Made by a program: the position numbers and the translations under genes. DNA of 64,000 nt from Ilyonectria destructans (taxonomy: Eukaryota; Ascomycota; Sordariomycetes; Hypocreales; Nectriaceae). The notes beneath the pieces are model-generated. The model worked only from the letters and a program-made list of their open reading frames with translations, did not search any database and had not been told where the DNA came from. Positions 27,928-38,926 of the stretch are shown here, one piece after another. Location of the stretch: the NCBI GenBank assembly GCA_020740775.1, contig JAHEWK010000006.1, positions 3,162,001 through 3,226,000 on the forward strand, read 5' to 3'. The first letter of the stretch is position 1. Each line of letters begins with the position of its first letter.

Positions 27928-27954
27928 ACGTAGGACGTAGGACGTAGGACGTAG
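27928..27954. repeat. 7-bp tandem repeat (ACGTAGG)
   Basis: Three full copies and one partial copy of ACGTAGG, flanked by the palindromic TACGTA motifs that recur through the intergenic DNA of this window. Confidence 0.8.
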
Positions 27955-29285
27955 TATACCACAGTTGCAGGCCTCCGGACCTAATCCCCCGCGGTTTCAA
28001 TATTCCAAGGTTCAAAGCTCCTAAGCCCCAACCTCTCAAGCTCATCTTCAGCTGCGTCAATAGAACGGTCGCTTGCCTGTGCAGCCGCCCTTCCCCGGCG
28101 GCGACATCCCATGTGGATACTACGTAGCAATCACCAATCCCAATAATTAACAAACATCATGATATACACCTGAAATGCACGACGGCTGTTGGTCCAGTCA
28201 TCCAAGCCTCGTGTAATTAGTCATTCCCCTGATAACCAGGCACGCGGGGGGAAGCACATCCACGCGCATGCACGTTGCGTCGCATAATCACGGCCCTTCC
28301 GAACTCCGAGTCCCTCAGCAATCGCCTGGGAGACTAGCATCCTTGTCTGGCTCACGACTTGTGTCATAATGCAATTCCACCACGATGCTTCCTGTCTCGG
28401 CAAGCCGGCTCGCGCATCGCCCGATTCTCAGAATGGTGAATGCGGGGCCGGGCCTGTCAGTTGGCCAGTGCATCGATATACCAATACTCCGTAATTCTTG
28501 TCCGTTGCCAATGTACTTCGTGCGTACCTCCGTAGCTGAAAGCCCATCTCCATCCTACGTTGTATAGCGTAGCTCCAATCCCTGCTCGCTTGGAAGCACC
28601 GGCCGCAGGTCGCATGTCGCATGTCGCACCTCGCGTATAGCCATTCGGCTGGGTCGAGGTTTAATTAATCTCCATCTTCTGGCGCCTTGGTCAAAGCCGG
28701 CTGTGGAATAGCTGGAGGCTATTCCTATGCCCGTCGTCCGTTGAGGCCCGGTCATGTCTCCGGCGTCTCGGGCCCATGCTCCGCCAACCGCAAGACCGCC
28801 GGCCACGAATCTCTCCGGAGCTGGCCCACAAGATCCACGACCAACTATTTCCCACGAATGAAACGTGCTCCGTCTGGATCCCTGGGAATCCGGGACCAAG
28901 TCTCTGGGGACGGAACAATGAGAGGCTGATAATCCTCGACGTATCATCGACAGTCTGGTATCGGTTTCTGGTGAGTCGACAATCATGTCCGCCTGATGCA
29001 CTGCAGGTAGGTGAGAGAACACGACGGGTTGCAGGCCCCTGGAATTCTGCACCTATCTCGACGTCGACCAGACGATGATGCAATGAGACAAATACGAGAC
29101 AAGGATGGACACGACCCGGCATCAGGTTGCGATGACCAAGGAAGACATGATTGACATTGAAAGACGCCCACTAGGTAAGAAAGGACTGCATTGCATCCAT
29201 CACACATACATACACACACGCACACACACAAGCCCAAACGCAACTTGCCCGAATGCTACTCTGCACGGGAAGCTTAGATTCGCGC

Positions 29286-29832
29286 TTATTTCTGAGACCA
29301 CGTCCCGATCATGTTGCCCTCCGAGTCGATGAGCCTGGAAAAGAAGCCCATCCCGCCTCCGATCTCCGTCTTGGGGCTGTGGACAAGTTAGCCTTTCCAT
29401 CAACATGCCCGGGAACCGGCAGGATCCGGTTTCACTCACATGGCAGTCTTCCCGCCAAGCTCGACCGCCTTCTCAAGCGTCTCGGCGCAGTCGACGACGC
29501 ACAGGGTCGGCAAAACTGGACACGGTCCCGGGTTGCCGGGGATGTGGTTGATGACCTGGTTCTTCCCGTCCACGTGCAAGAGAGCTCCGTGGAGAGTCTT
29601 GCCCTTGGAGAAGAAGTGCATGCCCTTGACACAGTCGCCAACGGCTTGGCGGGGCTCGTCGGAAAATTCCCATCCGAAGAGCTCGGTGTAGAACTTCTTG
29701 GCGCGAGAGACGTCAAGGACGGGCACTTCCAACCAGCAGATCTGGCCAAGGGCTTCCTGTGGTGGTTGTGAGCAACGCTGCTTCCGTCTTGGAAGAGGGA
29801 CGACGCAATACTTGAACAAGGGACTCATCCAT
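29286..29832 (-). CDS. Glyoxalase/bleomycin-resistance (VOC-fold) family protein
   Basis: Three exons, complement(29286..29376, 29440..29756, 29812..29832), give 142 aa. Exon 1 codes only for MDESLVQ; introns are 55 and 63 nt, the second with a GCTAAC branch site. The product has the standard VOC paired beta-alpha-beta-beta-beta layout. Module 1 begins ICWLEVPVLDVSRAKKFYTE followed by LFGWEF. Module 2 contains PTLCVVDCAETLEKAVELG and ends in GGMGFF.RLIDSEGNMIGTW, the usual end of bacterial and fungal small VOC proteins. Such proteins bind metal and act as lyases, dioxygenases or resistance factors; the substrate cannot be deduced here. The start at 29832 is chosen because splicing from it makes the first beta strand continuous; an overlapping ATG four bases downstream is out of frame with this model. 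Confidence 0.85.
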
Positions 29833-30464
29833 GTTGTCAATGTTGGAGAGGGAATGGATCAAATTGGTATTGTACGAGTGTCGGTGTGGTTATCAGACCT
29901 GAAGAGACTCTTTTGATCTTGAGTTGTCAAATGGCTACGAAATGGTATCGAGGTGGTGTCTCGTCCTCGCCACTTTATACCCAGAGCTTGACGCTCGATG
30001 CTCACACTAACTCAACAGCAAGGTTCAACCACCGTTCAGTTATCCCGTCCTCATTCCTTTGTCCAGCAAAGCCCGCTACTCGACAACTTCGTCAGAGGCG
30101 TTGCTGCCTGACGATGGCTTGCCGTCAGGCCAATAATGATCCACGCAAAAGCAACGAGGAGAGGGGTCGGCAGGTGGCACATGACTTCGTGTCTGAGTCG
30201 CGCTCAACACGGCTGGGATGCGACGTATACGACGCGCCAATTCGCGCCGTGGCGGCGATTAGTGATTGTGAGAGGACGCCGCGCGCGGGGTTGAGACTCA
30301 CCGACTGACACCAAGTTTGCGTCCGTTACGCCCCTAGCGTGAGACGAGATTACAACCCAACAACTTCACGACAACATTACGACGCAATCCACGGGCGTGA
30401 AGTCATGGGTATATGACAGCTGAGGATGCTCACGCAGCGCATCTTTTGTCACTCAATGTGGTGA
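29833..30464. other. Intergenic region upstream of VOC gene
   Basis: This 630 bp contains the VOC gene promoter and the broken 3' boundary of the membrane-protein pseudogene. I see no gene or repeat. Confidence 0.5.
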
Positions 30465-31278
30465 CTAAGCGTTTCCACCCAACACACAGGTGTCAAGTGC
30501 GACAACCCTCTCATTCAGAGCTACGAGGCCAACAGTGGAGGCAACGCCGTAAGACCGACCATGATAAGTAAATCCAATGTTGTCAAGTTTTCTATATCGT
30601 GGAATAGACGTGTCGCGCGAAGGGGCTTGTTCCACGGAATTGAGAAGTAACCCAGTCTTGGCTGCACCGCAGCCCGATGAGAATGGAGATAAGGTATTTG
30701 CTAGGAGAGCCAACGTACTTTTCCACGCGACATAAGTAAAAGTCCCCAGGTCCGAGGTGGTTCCCAGGGTGTCATCGCAAGGGGTGGCGGGAGGACACTC
30801 TCTACTCCAAAAGTTGGATGTTGATTTGTCGTAGCTCGGAATCTGTACTGTTGTGGGGAAGTCGGAGGTCGTTATTGCAGGGGTGATGAATTCAGTCCAG
30901 AGCAGGGAGGGAATTTGGATCAACATCAACCAAAAGAGTGACATGACTATTTTGCGGCGAGGCAGGTCAAATTCAGCCATTCCTGTTGTTACTGCGTACC
31001 GAGGCTTCAATGTGTCAATCGCAGTGGGCCTAGACAGCATTCAGATGTTGGTACTCCGTAGAGAACGCGATGATGCTGTTGAGGATGTAAATCTGAGAAG
31101 CGCCAATAATATTTGACATTATTTAGACTATTATTTGGATGTATGTTCGATGGTTTGCAATCCAATTGACCGTGCTTGAATCGGACCATCTCCGAGTTGA
31201 GAGCCATATCACAAAGGCGGAGAAAGAAGTAGAGAGGACGAGAGCTGCGGACAAGAATAATAATTTCCAAAACATCAT
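30465..31278 (-). pseudogene. Decayed fungal integral membrane protein gene
   Basis: Translated relics of one protein are spread over two frames. The 5' part (from ATG at 31278) starts MMFWKLLFLSAALVLSTSFS, a signal or membrane segment, and continues to an HR.YIQIIV element. It is then cut by an in-frame TAA (31123-31125) where the family I have in mind normally has Gln. The same frame resumes with an IIGASQIYILNSIIAFST helix. A one-base frame change near 31035-31045 is needed to reach RPTAIDTLK and the following ORF (31040-30465), which holds one more helix (IVMSLFWLMLIQIPSLLW), TPAITT, and the late motif KLDNIGF.Y.GRSYGVAS.VGL. The 3' part of the gene after CVLGG is missing. The surrounding DNA is AT-richer than its neighbours. 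The family is a large group of fungal hypothetical membrane proteins with no assigned function; recognition is from memory. Confidence 0.6.
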
Positions 31279-32099
31279 GGGCATTTGGCGAGTTGAGGAG
31301 GAGGAAGAAAGAAACGACGGTAAGTGGTAATCGAATAATTGCTACCACAAATGCTGCACGGGGCGAAGCAGGTTAAGGTCATCTCTTTTACCAGGTGCCT
31401 CAAAGGTGCGCAATGCTCAGGCGGCCCGAATCCACGATCTCGGTTCTGCCCAGCAGGGAAGGCAACAATGAAGACAGCCTTCATTGAGGTCCCAGGGTCC
31501 AGCTGAAGCCAGGACGTGCAGGGGTAAGAGGTGCAAGTTTTCAAACACCAGTTCCGAAGACCGAATGTGGCGAACTAGAGAGGCAAGAGGTTTAAGTACC
31601 CATGACAACTAGTGAAGATTTGAAGTTAAGATAAAACAGAATCAAAAACTTAAATAGTGTTCATTGCTTCGAATATTCTAGGAGAATTATGATATAACAA
31701 CACCCAAGTCAACTGGTTTGCGATGATACCACAATGGCTCATGATCCATGCCGTAGGGTAGGTCTGGAGGTAATGCTGTTGGTAGACCTCCGCAAACAAA
31801 GCTTGGCAGTTCAACAGCTGTTGAGCTAAGCCTGGAGCAGCTTTTAAGCTGTGCCCCACTACGCGTTTCCAGGCCAATCATGCACGCAATAACGTACCTA
31901 GGTAAGAAGCCCATCCTGAAGCGCGTCATACCACCTGCGTTTTGCCTTCAGCGTGTCGCAAACTGACTTTCGTGCTGTCGCATTTTTACATCTTCCACGC
32001 CGACAACCAACCTTCATTCCCCTGGACATTGAAGGCATCCCACAATTCATCGCCATCTCCAATTGTTTCATCTCCCCCATTTTACGACCAAGTTTCATC
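31279..32099. other. AT-rich intergenic region and promoter of the histone chaperone gene
   Basis: This 820 bp is AT-rich, especially 31560-31700. Around 31800-31860 there are short inverted repeats such as caacagctgttg. No coding feature is recognisable. It may include decayed sequence of the same origin as the adjacent pseudogene. The last 150 bases are pyrimidine-rich, as expected for a promoter/5' UTR. Confidence 0.45.
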
Positions 32100-33755
32100 A
32101 TGGCCGAGCCCACTGAGCAAACCGCACCCATCGTTGACGAGGTCGCAAAGCTCGTTGTCGAGGAGACGAACAAGCCTGAGGTTGATGAGGCCATCAAGCC
32201 CGCCGACAAGGACGACTCCGAGGCTGCGCCTGCGGCGCTCGCTGCGCCCGATGCTGTCGAAAATGCTACCGATATAGATGCCGCCGATGATGATGTCAAG
32301 TCTAGGAAAGTTACTCTCGCCGACCTCTGCGCCAAGGGCACTACCCTCTACGCCCAGAGGAGCTACGAGGAGGCCACCGAGATCTTCTCCCGGGCCAGCG
32401 TCCTGCAAGCTGAGATCAACGGCGAGACCGCACCCGAGAATGCCGAGATCCTCTTCCACTACGGCCGCAGCCTGTTCAGGGTCGGCCAGAGCAAGAGCGA
32501 CGTCCTCGGTGGCCCCGCCGCCTCCGACAACAAGAAGAAGGCCAATCGCGACTCAAAGCCCAAGAAGCCCGAGGCCGCAAAGGCAAAGCAGGATGGCGTT
32601 GCCGAGGGCAAGGAAGAGGCGCCCAAGAGCGATACCGATGCCAAGAAGCCATTGTTCCAGTTTATCGGCGATGAGAACTTTGATGAATTGGATGAGGATG
32701 AGGTGAGTGGATATGAACATCTGCTCCTGCTTGGGAGATGCTAACGTGGTCTTTAGGGTGCCGATGGCGACGAAGAAGAGGAAGAGGATGACGACTTGGC
32801 CACTGCATTCGAGATCCTTGACCTTGCTCGTGTGTGCTACCTGAAGCGCCTTGAGCAGCTGGACCAGGAAGAGCAGGCCGACAAGGGCAAGGAGGTTTCC
32901 GAGGGTGATTCCCCCACCGCCAAGCACATCAAGGAGCGTCTTGCAGACACTCACGATGCGCTTTCCGAGATTTCCCTCGAGAACGAACGGTGCGGACATA
33001 ACCCCCCGACCTCTACCCGGCTTGTCTAACGCCTCATTCTCACTAGATACCCCAACGCTATCGAGGATGGCCGCATATCCCTCAAGTACAAGCTGGAACT
33101 CTACCCGGAAGAGTCAGAGATCATTGCCGAGGCGCACTTTAAGCTCTCACTGGCCCTCGAGTTCGCCTCCGTCACCACAGCCGGCGACGACGGCTCTAAT
33201 GCGAAGCGCGAGGAGATGGATCAGAGCCTCCGTGATGAGGCCGTCACGGAGATGGAGCTTGCCATCAAGAGCTCCAAGCTCAAGCTGCAGAACAAGGAGG
33301 TCGAGCTCGCAACTATGGCATCCCCCGAGGACAACGAGTTTGCCCGCAAGTCTATCCTTGAGATGAAGGAAGTCATCGGTGATATGGAGCAGCGCGTATG
33401 TCTTTCCCGCCTTTCAAATCCCACCAAACCCTTGAATTTGCCTTGCTAATAATAATACTAGCTCGTTGACTTGCGCAACGACCCCATTGACACTAAGGGT
33501 CTCTTGGGTGATGATGCCAACCCCCTTGGAGGCATCTTCGGTGCCGCGGTCGGCCAGTCTGCTACCGAGACCAAGGCCCGCGTCGAGGAGGCCAAGAAGA
33601 CTGCTACTGACCTGTCAGGCCTCGTCCGCAAGAAGAACAAGGAAGCCACCCCTGTACCGGCCCCGGCTGCCACAGAGTCGGAAACCAACGGCAAGCGCAA
33701 AGCTGAGGATTCCGCTGAGGACTCCGCAGCCAAGAAGACCAAGGTTGAGGCATGA
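32100..33755 (+). CDS. NASP/Hif1/Sim3-family histone chaperone (SHNi-TPR)
   Basis: Four exons (32100-32702, 32757-32989, 33047-33395, 33462-33755) give 492 aa. Introns are 54, 57 and 66 nt and all have CTAAC or CTAAT branch sites. The acidic N-terminus (about 70 residues) is followed by a first TPR (TLADLCAKGTTLYAQRSYEE onward). An interrupted second TPR carries a charged insert (AASDNKKKANRDSKPKKPEA and following) and an acidic tract (DGDEEEEEDDD), the split typical of NASP proteins. Two more TPRs follow (ATAFEILDLARVCYLKRLEQ; NERYPNAIEDGRISLKYKLE). A coiled-coil-like segment ends in VIGDMEQRLVDLRNDPID. The C-terminus has a nuclear localisation type basic stretch (NGKRKAEDS...KKTK). The family binds H3-H4 and hands histones to chromatin assembly and CENP-A pathways. 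The ATG at 32100 sits in a good context (CATCATGG). Confidence 0.9.
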
Positions 33756-34241
33756 AATGACCAGCAAGACCACAACGAGAGAGCACAAGAAACCCGATGC
33801 AATGACGTGTGCAGCCGGCAGGTGGCTACTTGAATCTTTTGCTGGAAAAGCGGAGTTGGGAGCCTCTGAAAGACGATTAAACGGATGGGATGACACGGGA
33901 TAGGATGGGATGGGATGGGATGCAAAGCCGTGGCCGGGCGATGTGCTTGGGGCGATGCTGTACGAGGTCGAGGAAAAGGGACTTGATATCGCGAGTCACG
34001 GAATCTGTTTTGAGTAATGTACAATAATGATTTTTTTCTTGCTCTCGGTAACTGAGGTGTCCGCATGAGGTTGAAATACATCGCCAATATGAATCATAGC
34101 CATGGAAAACTCGTGGTCCATGATGATGCTGAACAGGGGGATGAAGCCAGTATAGATTGTGTGAAGAAACATATATCGAAAGGCGAAGACAAAGACTCTT
34201 TCTATTATAAATCGCTCCTAAACGCCGTCCTTCCGGTCCAT
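33756..34241. other. Convergent 3' spacer with GGGAT repeats
   Basis: This is the 3' UTR space between the convergent histone chaperone and Mpp10 genes. It includes four consecutive GGGAT-like pentamers around 33900-33921 and an AT-rich tail near 34015-34040. No gene was seen. Confidence 0.6.
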
Positions 34242-36431
34242 CTACAGCTTGAAGTTGCCACTCGAAACGGCCTTGGGCGCCTTGGCCTTCTTGCCGTCGA
34301 CGTCGGTGATCTCGCCCTTGCGGTTGATGACCTTGACGCCGCCCTTCTTGAGCTCGGCGATGGTGTCGCGCTTCATCTGGGCGCGGCGGCTGATGACCTT
34401 GTTGCCGTCGACGCCGCCGGCCTTGCGCACGCGCTCTTTCTCGCGGCGGCGGCGAGCGGCCTTGTCCTCGCGCGACATCTCCTGGCGCGCCACGGGCAGG
34501 CCGCTCTTGGAGACGATCTCGCCCTTGGCTGCCGTGTCGGCGCCGGCCTTGTACACCTCTTGGGGCGCCATACGGCTGCTCTCGCCGGTGACGCCCTGGG
34601 CCGTTGTGGGTTGGGCGTCCTCCATGGCCACGGTGGCGACGTCGGCAACGACGGAGAGCGTCGGCGCAGCGGGCTTGGGCTTGTAGTGCCAGCTGCTAAG
34701 GGAGTCGAGGCGGGCGCTGACATCCTTCCACATGGCTTCGACCTCCTTCTCCTCGCGCTGCAGCTTCTCGTCCGACTGGCTGACGTAGTTGTCAGGGTCG
34801 GTGTTCTTGATGTGCTCCTCCTCGTAGAGCTCGGCCAGGCCCTTGGTGGCCTTGCTGTCGTCGAGTTCTACCAGTCCACGGCGGGTGCCCGCGGGCACAC
34901 CTTCAGTGTCGGGTCGGCGGCGGATGACCTCATCGAACTCCTGGGCGAGAATGCGTCGCTTGATGAGATCCTCGATGCCCTCGGTGACCTCAGGGGTAAT
35001 GACAGGCACAGGCTTGCCGATGTGCTCGAAATCCAGGTCTTCTTCCAGGAGGGAGTTCATCGGTCGATCGACCGCAGCCGCCTCACCGGACATTGCCCAC
35101 TCCCGTTTCGCGACGGATGCAGCCTCGAGCTTGCGGATCTCCTCGGCAAGCTTGGCTTGTCGGCGCTCGTGGGCAGAGCGTCGCGACTTGGGGTCTCCCG
35201 CAGACACATCGGACAAGGCATCATCGGAATCCTCTTGTTCTGATTCATCATCGAAGAGATCTCTGCGGACGTCGTCAATTGCCCTCTGGACATCGGTCTC
35301 ATCTGGTTGCTTGGGCTTAAAGTGAACAGCCTTCCTGGGCTTGTCGCCCTTGTACTTCTTAGAGGGTGGTGCAAAGAAGTCTTTGTAGTAAACCTCATTG
35401 GCATTGAAGTCCATGCCTTCATCTTCCAGGGCATCGTCCATGTCCTCGTCCTCACTATCGCCTTCTGGCGCGTCGAGAGCCATATCTCCAAACGTAGGTC
35501 CAGCCTCGTCGTCATCGTCGTCCTCTGCGTCTGATGTTGGCTCGGCATCCGCATTTTTTTTCGAGGCTTTGGGATTTTTGTTCGAAGGGGCCATGGGATC
35601 AGTTTCCCAATCCACCTCTTCATCATCGCTGGCTTGGTCGGTGTTGGGATCTCCCCTTGCGTCCTGGTCCTCGAACCACTGTGTTTGCTTGTTGAAGTCG
35701 TCGATGGAGAAGAAACCATCGTTGAGACCATTGGGATCTTCGGTATACTCATCAGCAGGCTCATCGATGTCATCACCGTCTTCGTTATCGTCGTCCTGCT
35801 CCTGTCCCTCAACTTCCTCATCGTCTTCCCAGTCGTCCTCCTCGCCATCCTCCAACTCCTCGCCTGATATTTGATTCTCGCCATCCTCGGCCTCCTCATC
35901 GGACTCACCCGATCCACTCTCAACGTCCTCATCGTCTGATCCGACCTCGAAGCCATCATCTCCAAATTCGAGCATCTTGGAGTCGGATCCGTCCACGCCA
36001 TTCATCACAACCTCGTCTCGCTCCTCCAGTTCGGACAGAGCCTCCTCTGAGTACTTCAAGACACCACCGATGATCCTTTTGGCCTGCTGCCACACTTGAC
36101 CCGTCTCAAACCCATCGATGTAAACCTTGCGCATCTTCAGCACGTCATCGGCGTTGGTGGCCCTCTTTCGCTTCCGGTTTTCTTTGAGTCTCTCCTGTTG
36201 TTCGTCTCCGACCTGGGATGCAAAACCCTCCAGCATATTCTTGACGAGGTTGAGGGAGTCAGTCGGGATTGCGGCCGTGGGCTGGAGGAAGGCATGGCGG
36301 TTGCCCTCACGAAGGCTGTCGAGCAGGGCCAGGACATGGCCGTTGGCCAGAGAGTCGGGAGGCGCCATGATGGACGTGGCAGTCAGCGTGTGCGACGTCG
36401 AAGTGAGAGAGGGCGATGTCTCGATGGCCAT
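34242..36431 (-). CDS. MPP10: U3 small nucleolar ribonucleoprotein Mpp10
   Basis: A single exon gives 729 aa, a normal length for fungal Mpp10. The protein is a core of the Mpp10-Imp3-Imp4 complex in the SSU processome and acts in 18S rRNA processing in the nucleolus. Visible landmarks are KNMLEGFASQVGDEQQERLK and MRKVYIDGF.TGQVW near the N-terminus, then long Asp/Glu-rich tracts, NDGFFSIDDFNKQTQWFEDQ and the hallmark EVYYKDFFAPP. Further on are SLLEEDLDFEH, ITPEVTEGIEDLIKRRILAQ, GLAELYEEEH, and the conserved C-terminal basic region (MSREDKAARRRREKERVRKA). The ATG at 36431 is preferred; the upstream open frame has a UTR-like translation. A second ATG 21 codons in (36368) is also possible. Confidence 0.93.
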   Translation of the reverse strand: MAIETSPSLTSTSHTLTATSIMAPPDSLANGHVLALLDSLREGNRHAFLQPTAAIPTDSLNLVKNMLEGFASQVGDEQQERLKENRKRKRATNADDVLKMRKVYIDGFETGQVWQQAKRIIGGVLKYSEEALSELEERDEVVMNGVDGSDSKMLEFGDDGFEVGSDDEDVESGSGESDEEAEDGENQISGEELEDGEEDDWEDDEEVEGQEQDDDNEDGDDIDEPADEYTEDPNGLNDGFFSIDDFNKQTQWFEDQDARGDPNTDQASDDEEVDWETDPMAPSNKNPKASKKNADAEPTSDAEDDDDDEAGPTFGDMALDAPEGDSEDEDMDDALEDEGMDFNANEVYYKDFFAPPSKKYKGDKPRKAVHFKPKQPDETDVQRAIDDVRRDLFDDESEQEDSDDALSDVSAGDPKSRRSAHERRQAKLAEEIRKLEAASVAKREWAMSGEAAAVDRPMNSLLEEDLDFEHIGKPVPVITPEVTEGIEDLIKRRILAQEFDEVIRRRPDTEGVPAGTRRGLVELDDSKATKGLAELYEEEHIKNTDPDNYVSQSDEKLQREEKEVEAMWKDVSARLDSLSSWHYKPKPAAPTLSVVADVATVAMEDAQPTTAQGVTGESSRMAPQEVYKAGADTAAKGEIVSKSGLPVARQEMSREDKAARRRREKERVRKAGGVDGNKVISRRAQMKRDTIAELKKGGVKVINRKGEITDVDGKKAKAPKAVSSGNFKL

Positions 36432-36940
36432 GCTCTGCTCTGCTGTCGGGCGAGCCGCGTCGTGTTGTCGCTGAAATTTGCAGCTTGGAATAGAGCAGCT
36501 GGAAGCCGAGAAAGTCGAACGCCGCTGCGCGATGCGTGCGATGGGGAAAATTTTTGGGAATGGGCGGCTTGGCCCCGCAGCGAGGGTCAGAGGACTGCCC
36601 CACGATTGGTCAATCAAACCCTGGGCGACCTGCGATAAGACGACTGAGTCCGATAAGGAGAACATTTCCGGCCTATTGATGTCAACTGTCGAGCAGGGCA
36701 AAACGCAAAGCTCCCGATTATATTGAGGTAGAAAAGATAGCTATAAATATCAAATATAGGGCCTCTTAAACCCTTGATAAATGGTGGAATTAGCTTTCTA
36801 TTGAACGAACGCTTGAACGACTGAGAGTACTCCGATTCCGAACCCATTTGAAGTGCAAGTCTTGTCCCAACTCCGAGGTGATTCACCATCTAGGTACTAT
36901 CCAGAGTGAAAGAAGTCTTCAAACTCGATACCCAACAGTC
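36432..36940. other. Promoter of MPP10 and 3' end of RING gene
   Basis: These 509 bases lie between two same-strand genes. The stretch 36720-36800 is AT-rich. No other gene was seen. Confidence 0.6.
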
Positions 36941-38926
36941 TCAGTTTCCCCTTCGACCACCGGTGGTCATCAGTGTAATCTTCTGCTTCTTCTTCTTCTT
37001 ACCGCCACCTCCACCACTTCCGCCAACTCCGATGTTACCACCACCGCCGCTGCCACTGCCACCACTGGTGGTCTGGCTGGTTGCGTGGCTCTTCTCTGCC
37101 GCCTCCATGGCCTGAATCTGCATGACTAGCTCCTCAGTCCCAAATAAGTCTTCATCCTTTAACCAACCGTCGTTGGCATTTGGATTACGGACTGGCCCTA
37201 ATTCTGGCGATCCATTGATCACACGTGTGCCCCAAACCGTCCTTTGAGTCGACGGGCTTGTTGACATCGAGGCCAGAGTCTCAAATCCTGGTCGGGGATC
37301 TGGAGGCGTAGCGTTTGGGTGACCGGCTAGAGGCTGAAACTCCGACAGGTCCATTGGAGGTACATTATCGTCTCGGAGAGGCTCGGCGGTCCTTGGGAAG
37401 CCTGCCGAAGTCCGCATGGCTGCCGCTTCAAGGCGCTCGGCTTGGAGACGTTCCCGTTCCTCCTGAGTCTCCTTGTCGCGATTCCGTTTCCGTCGGCGCT
37501 CAATCTCGCCTGAAAATGAGGCCAGCGTCTCCGCCGGTACAATATCAGTCCAGTCGCATTCCAAGAAGCTGACAACACATCCACGAGGCAGATGGCCCAG
37601 ATACTTGGCCCGTTTGCGCATTGCATCATCAACCACATGACCCGTGGAGATATGCTCGACACGGGGCAATAGAGTTGACGGGAATGACGAAAACGAACCA
37701 TACTTGGTTTTCAGGATCCGAATATCGAGGGGGGAGAGATATAGATGTGGCGGCGAGCTGTAGAAATAAAAGTCGGAGTCAGATGATGGCTTTGCCGGAT
37801 TTGACTGCTGCACGACTGCTGACATTTCAGCGATGGTGAGGTCTGTCAACTTCTCCTTGGCGGTCGTGATTGCTCGGATCGCCTTCTGGGTCCATTCTCC
37901 ATCTTGTCCGAACAGTGTCTCATCCTCTTTCGCTTGCTGCTCTAAAGCCGAAATCTCCTCCTCGAACTGGGCAGCCATGTACTCCACGGTGCCCTTCAAG
38001 ATGCGCGCATAGTCCAAGACATTGGCGGCAAAATGCCACGGGATATCCTCCCCAGAGTTCAGCACCTCGGCACCGCCCTCTCTCGGCAGGGCCAACGTAG
38101 AATTGGCATTCCTGGCCATTAGACGCAGCACTACGTCGTCACCAACCCGAGGCAGTGGGCTTTCCTGGCCCGCATAGAACCGTACCGGCCGCACATCCTG
38201 CACGTAAATGCTGTCCTCGCAGATAGGGCACTTCTTCCACCGGACTGCCTTTACGGACTTGCCATCGTCTTCACCGGAGCCAGAGTTCATGAATCGGATC
38301 AAACAAGGCAAGCAGAAGATATGACCGCATTTTGCCATCCGGGGCGCGACCGGTTCCGAGAGGCAAATCGGACATGATGAAGTCTGTGACTCGCTTGAAG
38401 CCACGACCTGCATCACTAAAGACCAATCTAGAAGCATGTCGGGGTCTGATGCATTTTTCGTGTATGCGCCTTCTGGAGAAACAATGAAGCGATAGTTGGC
38501 GTGGACATACCGTGCCTTGTCAGCAGCATGGTATCCAGACCCAGGCCCCCATGTCGGATTCCGACGATACGATCTCGCATGAAAACTGTGGTCTTGGATC
38601 GGCCGAGGAGTCGAGTAGTCTAGAAGATGTGTAATGGAAGTCTGGCCCCGCCTGCTCGAAGGATTTCTCATTGCCCTGAGCTCGGCCATGGCATCGTATT
38701 CGTCCAGTGTGGTATTTGCCCTCTCTCCGGGCCCGGGTCGGCGCTGGCTTCTATGCTGCTTCCGGGAACCTTGAGTCTTCCGCGGGATAGACTGAGAGAA
38801 TGAAGAACCGGCTTGACTTGGTCGACGAGAGGATTCGAAGCTCGAGGTCGTTGGTCCGGCTTGGGCGGTTGGAGGGTTCGATGGTACTGGAAGGGACTTG
38901 CCCACAATCGAGTTCGATGGGTTCAT
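36941..38926 (-). CDS. RING finger protein, RNF10/Mag2-like E3 ubiquitin ligase
   Basis: A single exon gives 661 aa. A C3HC4 RING lies at about residues 185-240 with CPICLSEPVAPRMAKCGHIF, CLPC and CPIC. It is preceded by the RNF10-family segment KARYVHANYRFIVSPEGAY. C-terminal family segments include FYFYSSPPHLYLSPLDIRIL, YGSFSSFPSTLLPRVEHIST and KYLGHLPRGCVVSFLECDW, followed by a charged coiled coil (ERRRKRNRDKETQEERERLQ). The tail is Gly-rich and then Lys-rich (GGGGGKKKKKQK). Human RNF10 and yeast Mag2 ubiquitinate ribosomal proteins of stalled 40S subunits, so a ribosome quality-control role is likely by family. The open frame extends upstream to an ATG at 39271, but those 115 residues read like translated UTR; I prefer the ATG at 38926 (MNPSNS). 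Confidence 0.87.
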   Translation of the reverse strand: MNPSNSIVGKSLPVPSNPPTAQAGPTTSSFESSRRPSQAGSSFSQSIPRKTQGSRKQHRSQRRPGPGERANTTLDEYDAMAELRAMRNPSSRRGQTSITHLLDYSTPRPIQDHSFHARSYRRNPTWGPGSGYHAADKARYVHANYRFIVSPEGAYTKNASDPDMLLDWSLVMQVVASSESQTSSCPICLSEPVAPRMAKCGHIFCLPCLIRFMNSGSGEDDGKSVKAVRWKKCPICEDSIYVQDVRPVRFYAGQESPLPRVGDDVVLRLMARNANSTLALPREGGAEVLNSGEDIPWHFAANVLDYARILKGTVEYMAAQFEEEISALEQQAKEDETLFGQDGEWTQKAIRAITTAKEKLTDLTIAEMSAVVQQSNPAKPSSDSDFYFYSSPPHLYLSPLDIRILKTKYGSFSSFPSTLLPRVEHISTGHVVDDAMRKRAKYLGHLPRGCVVSFLECDWTDIVPAETLASFSGEIERRRKRNRDKETQEERERLQAERLEAAAMRTSAGFPRTAEPLRDDNVPPMDLSEFQPLAGHPNATPPDPRPGFETLASMSTSPSTQRTVWGTRVINGSPELGPVRNPNANDGWLKDEDLFGTEELVMQIQAMEAAEKSHATSQTTSGGSGSGGGGNIGVGGSGGGGGKKKKKQKITLMTTGGRRGN

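Larger units (their letters stand above)
24971..29285. other. Gene-free stretch with G-rich and simple-repeat DNA
   Basis: This 4.3 kb holds the promoter of the QutR-like gene and no recognisable gene. The longest frames (for example minus strand 26988-27740) are low complexity and overlap G-runs. Notable content is imperfect GGGATATGG repeats (about 26107-26150), a GGTCCCTGA triplet (26720-26748), a G-quadruplex motif (27251-27298), GTAGGAC repeats (27928-27954) and a CA-rich microsatellite (29205-29231). Confidence 0.5.

Noticed and set aside
31800..31870. Possible LTR or MITE end with short inverted repeats
   Set aside because: No matching terminal repeat or target-site duplication was found nearby.
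34065..35243. 392-aa plus-strand frame opposite Mpp10
   Set aside because: Shadow of the GC-biased, charged-codon Mpp10 gene on the opposite strand.
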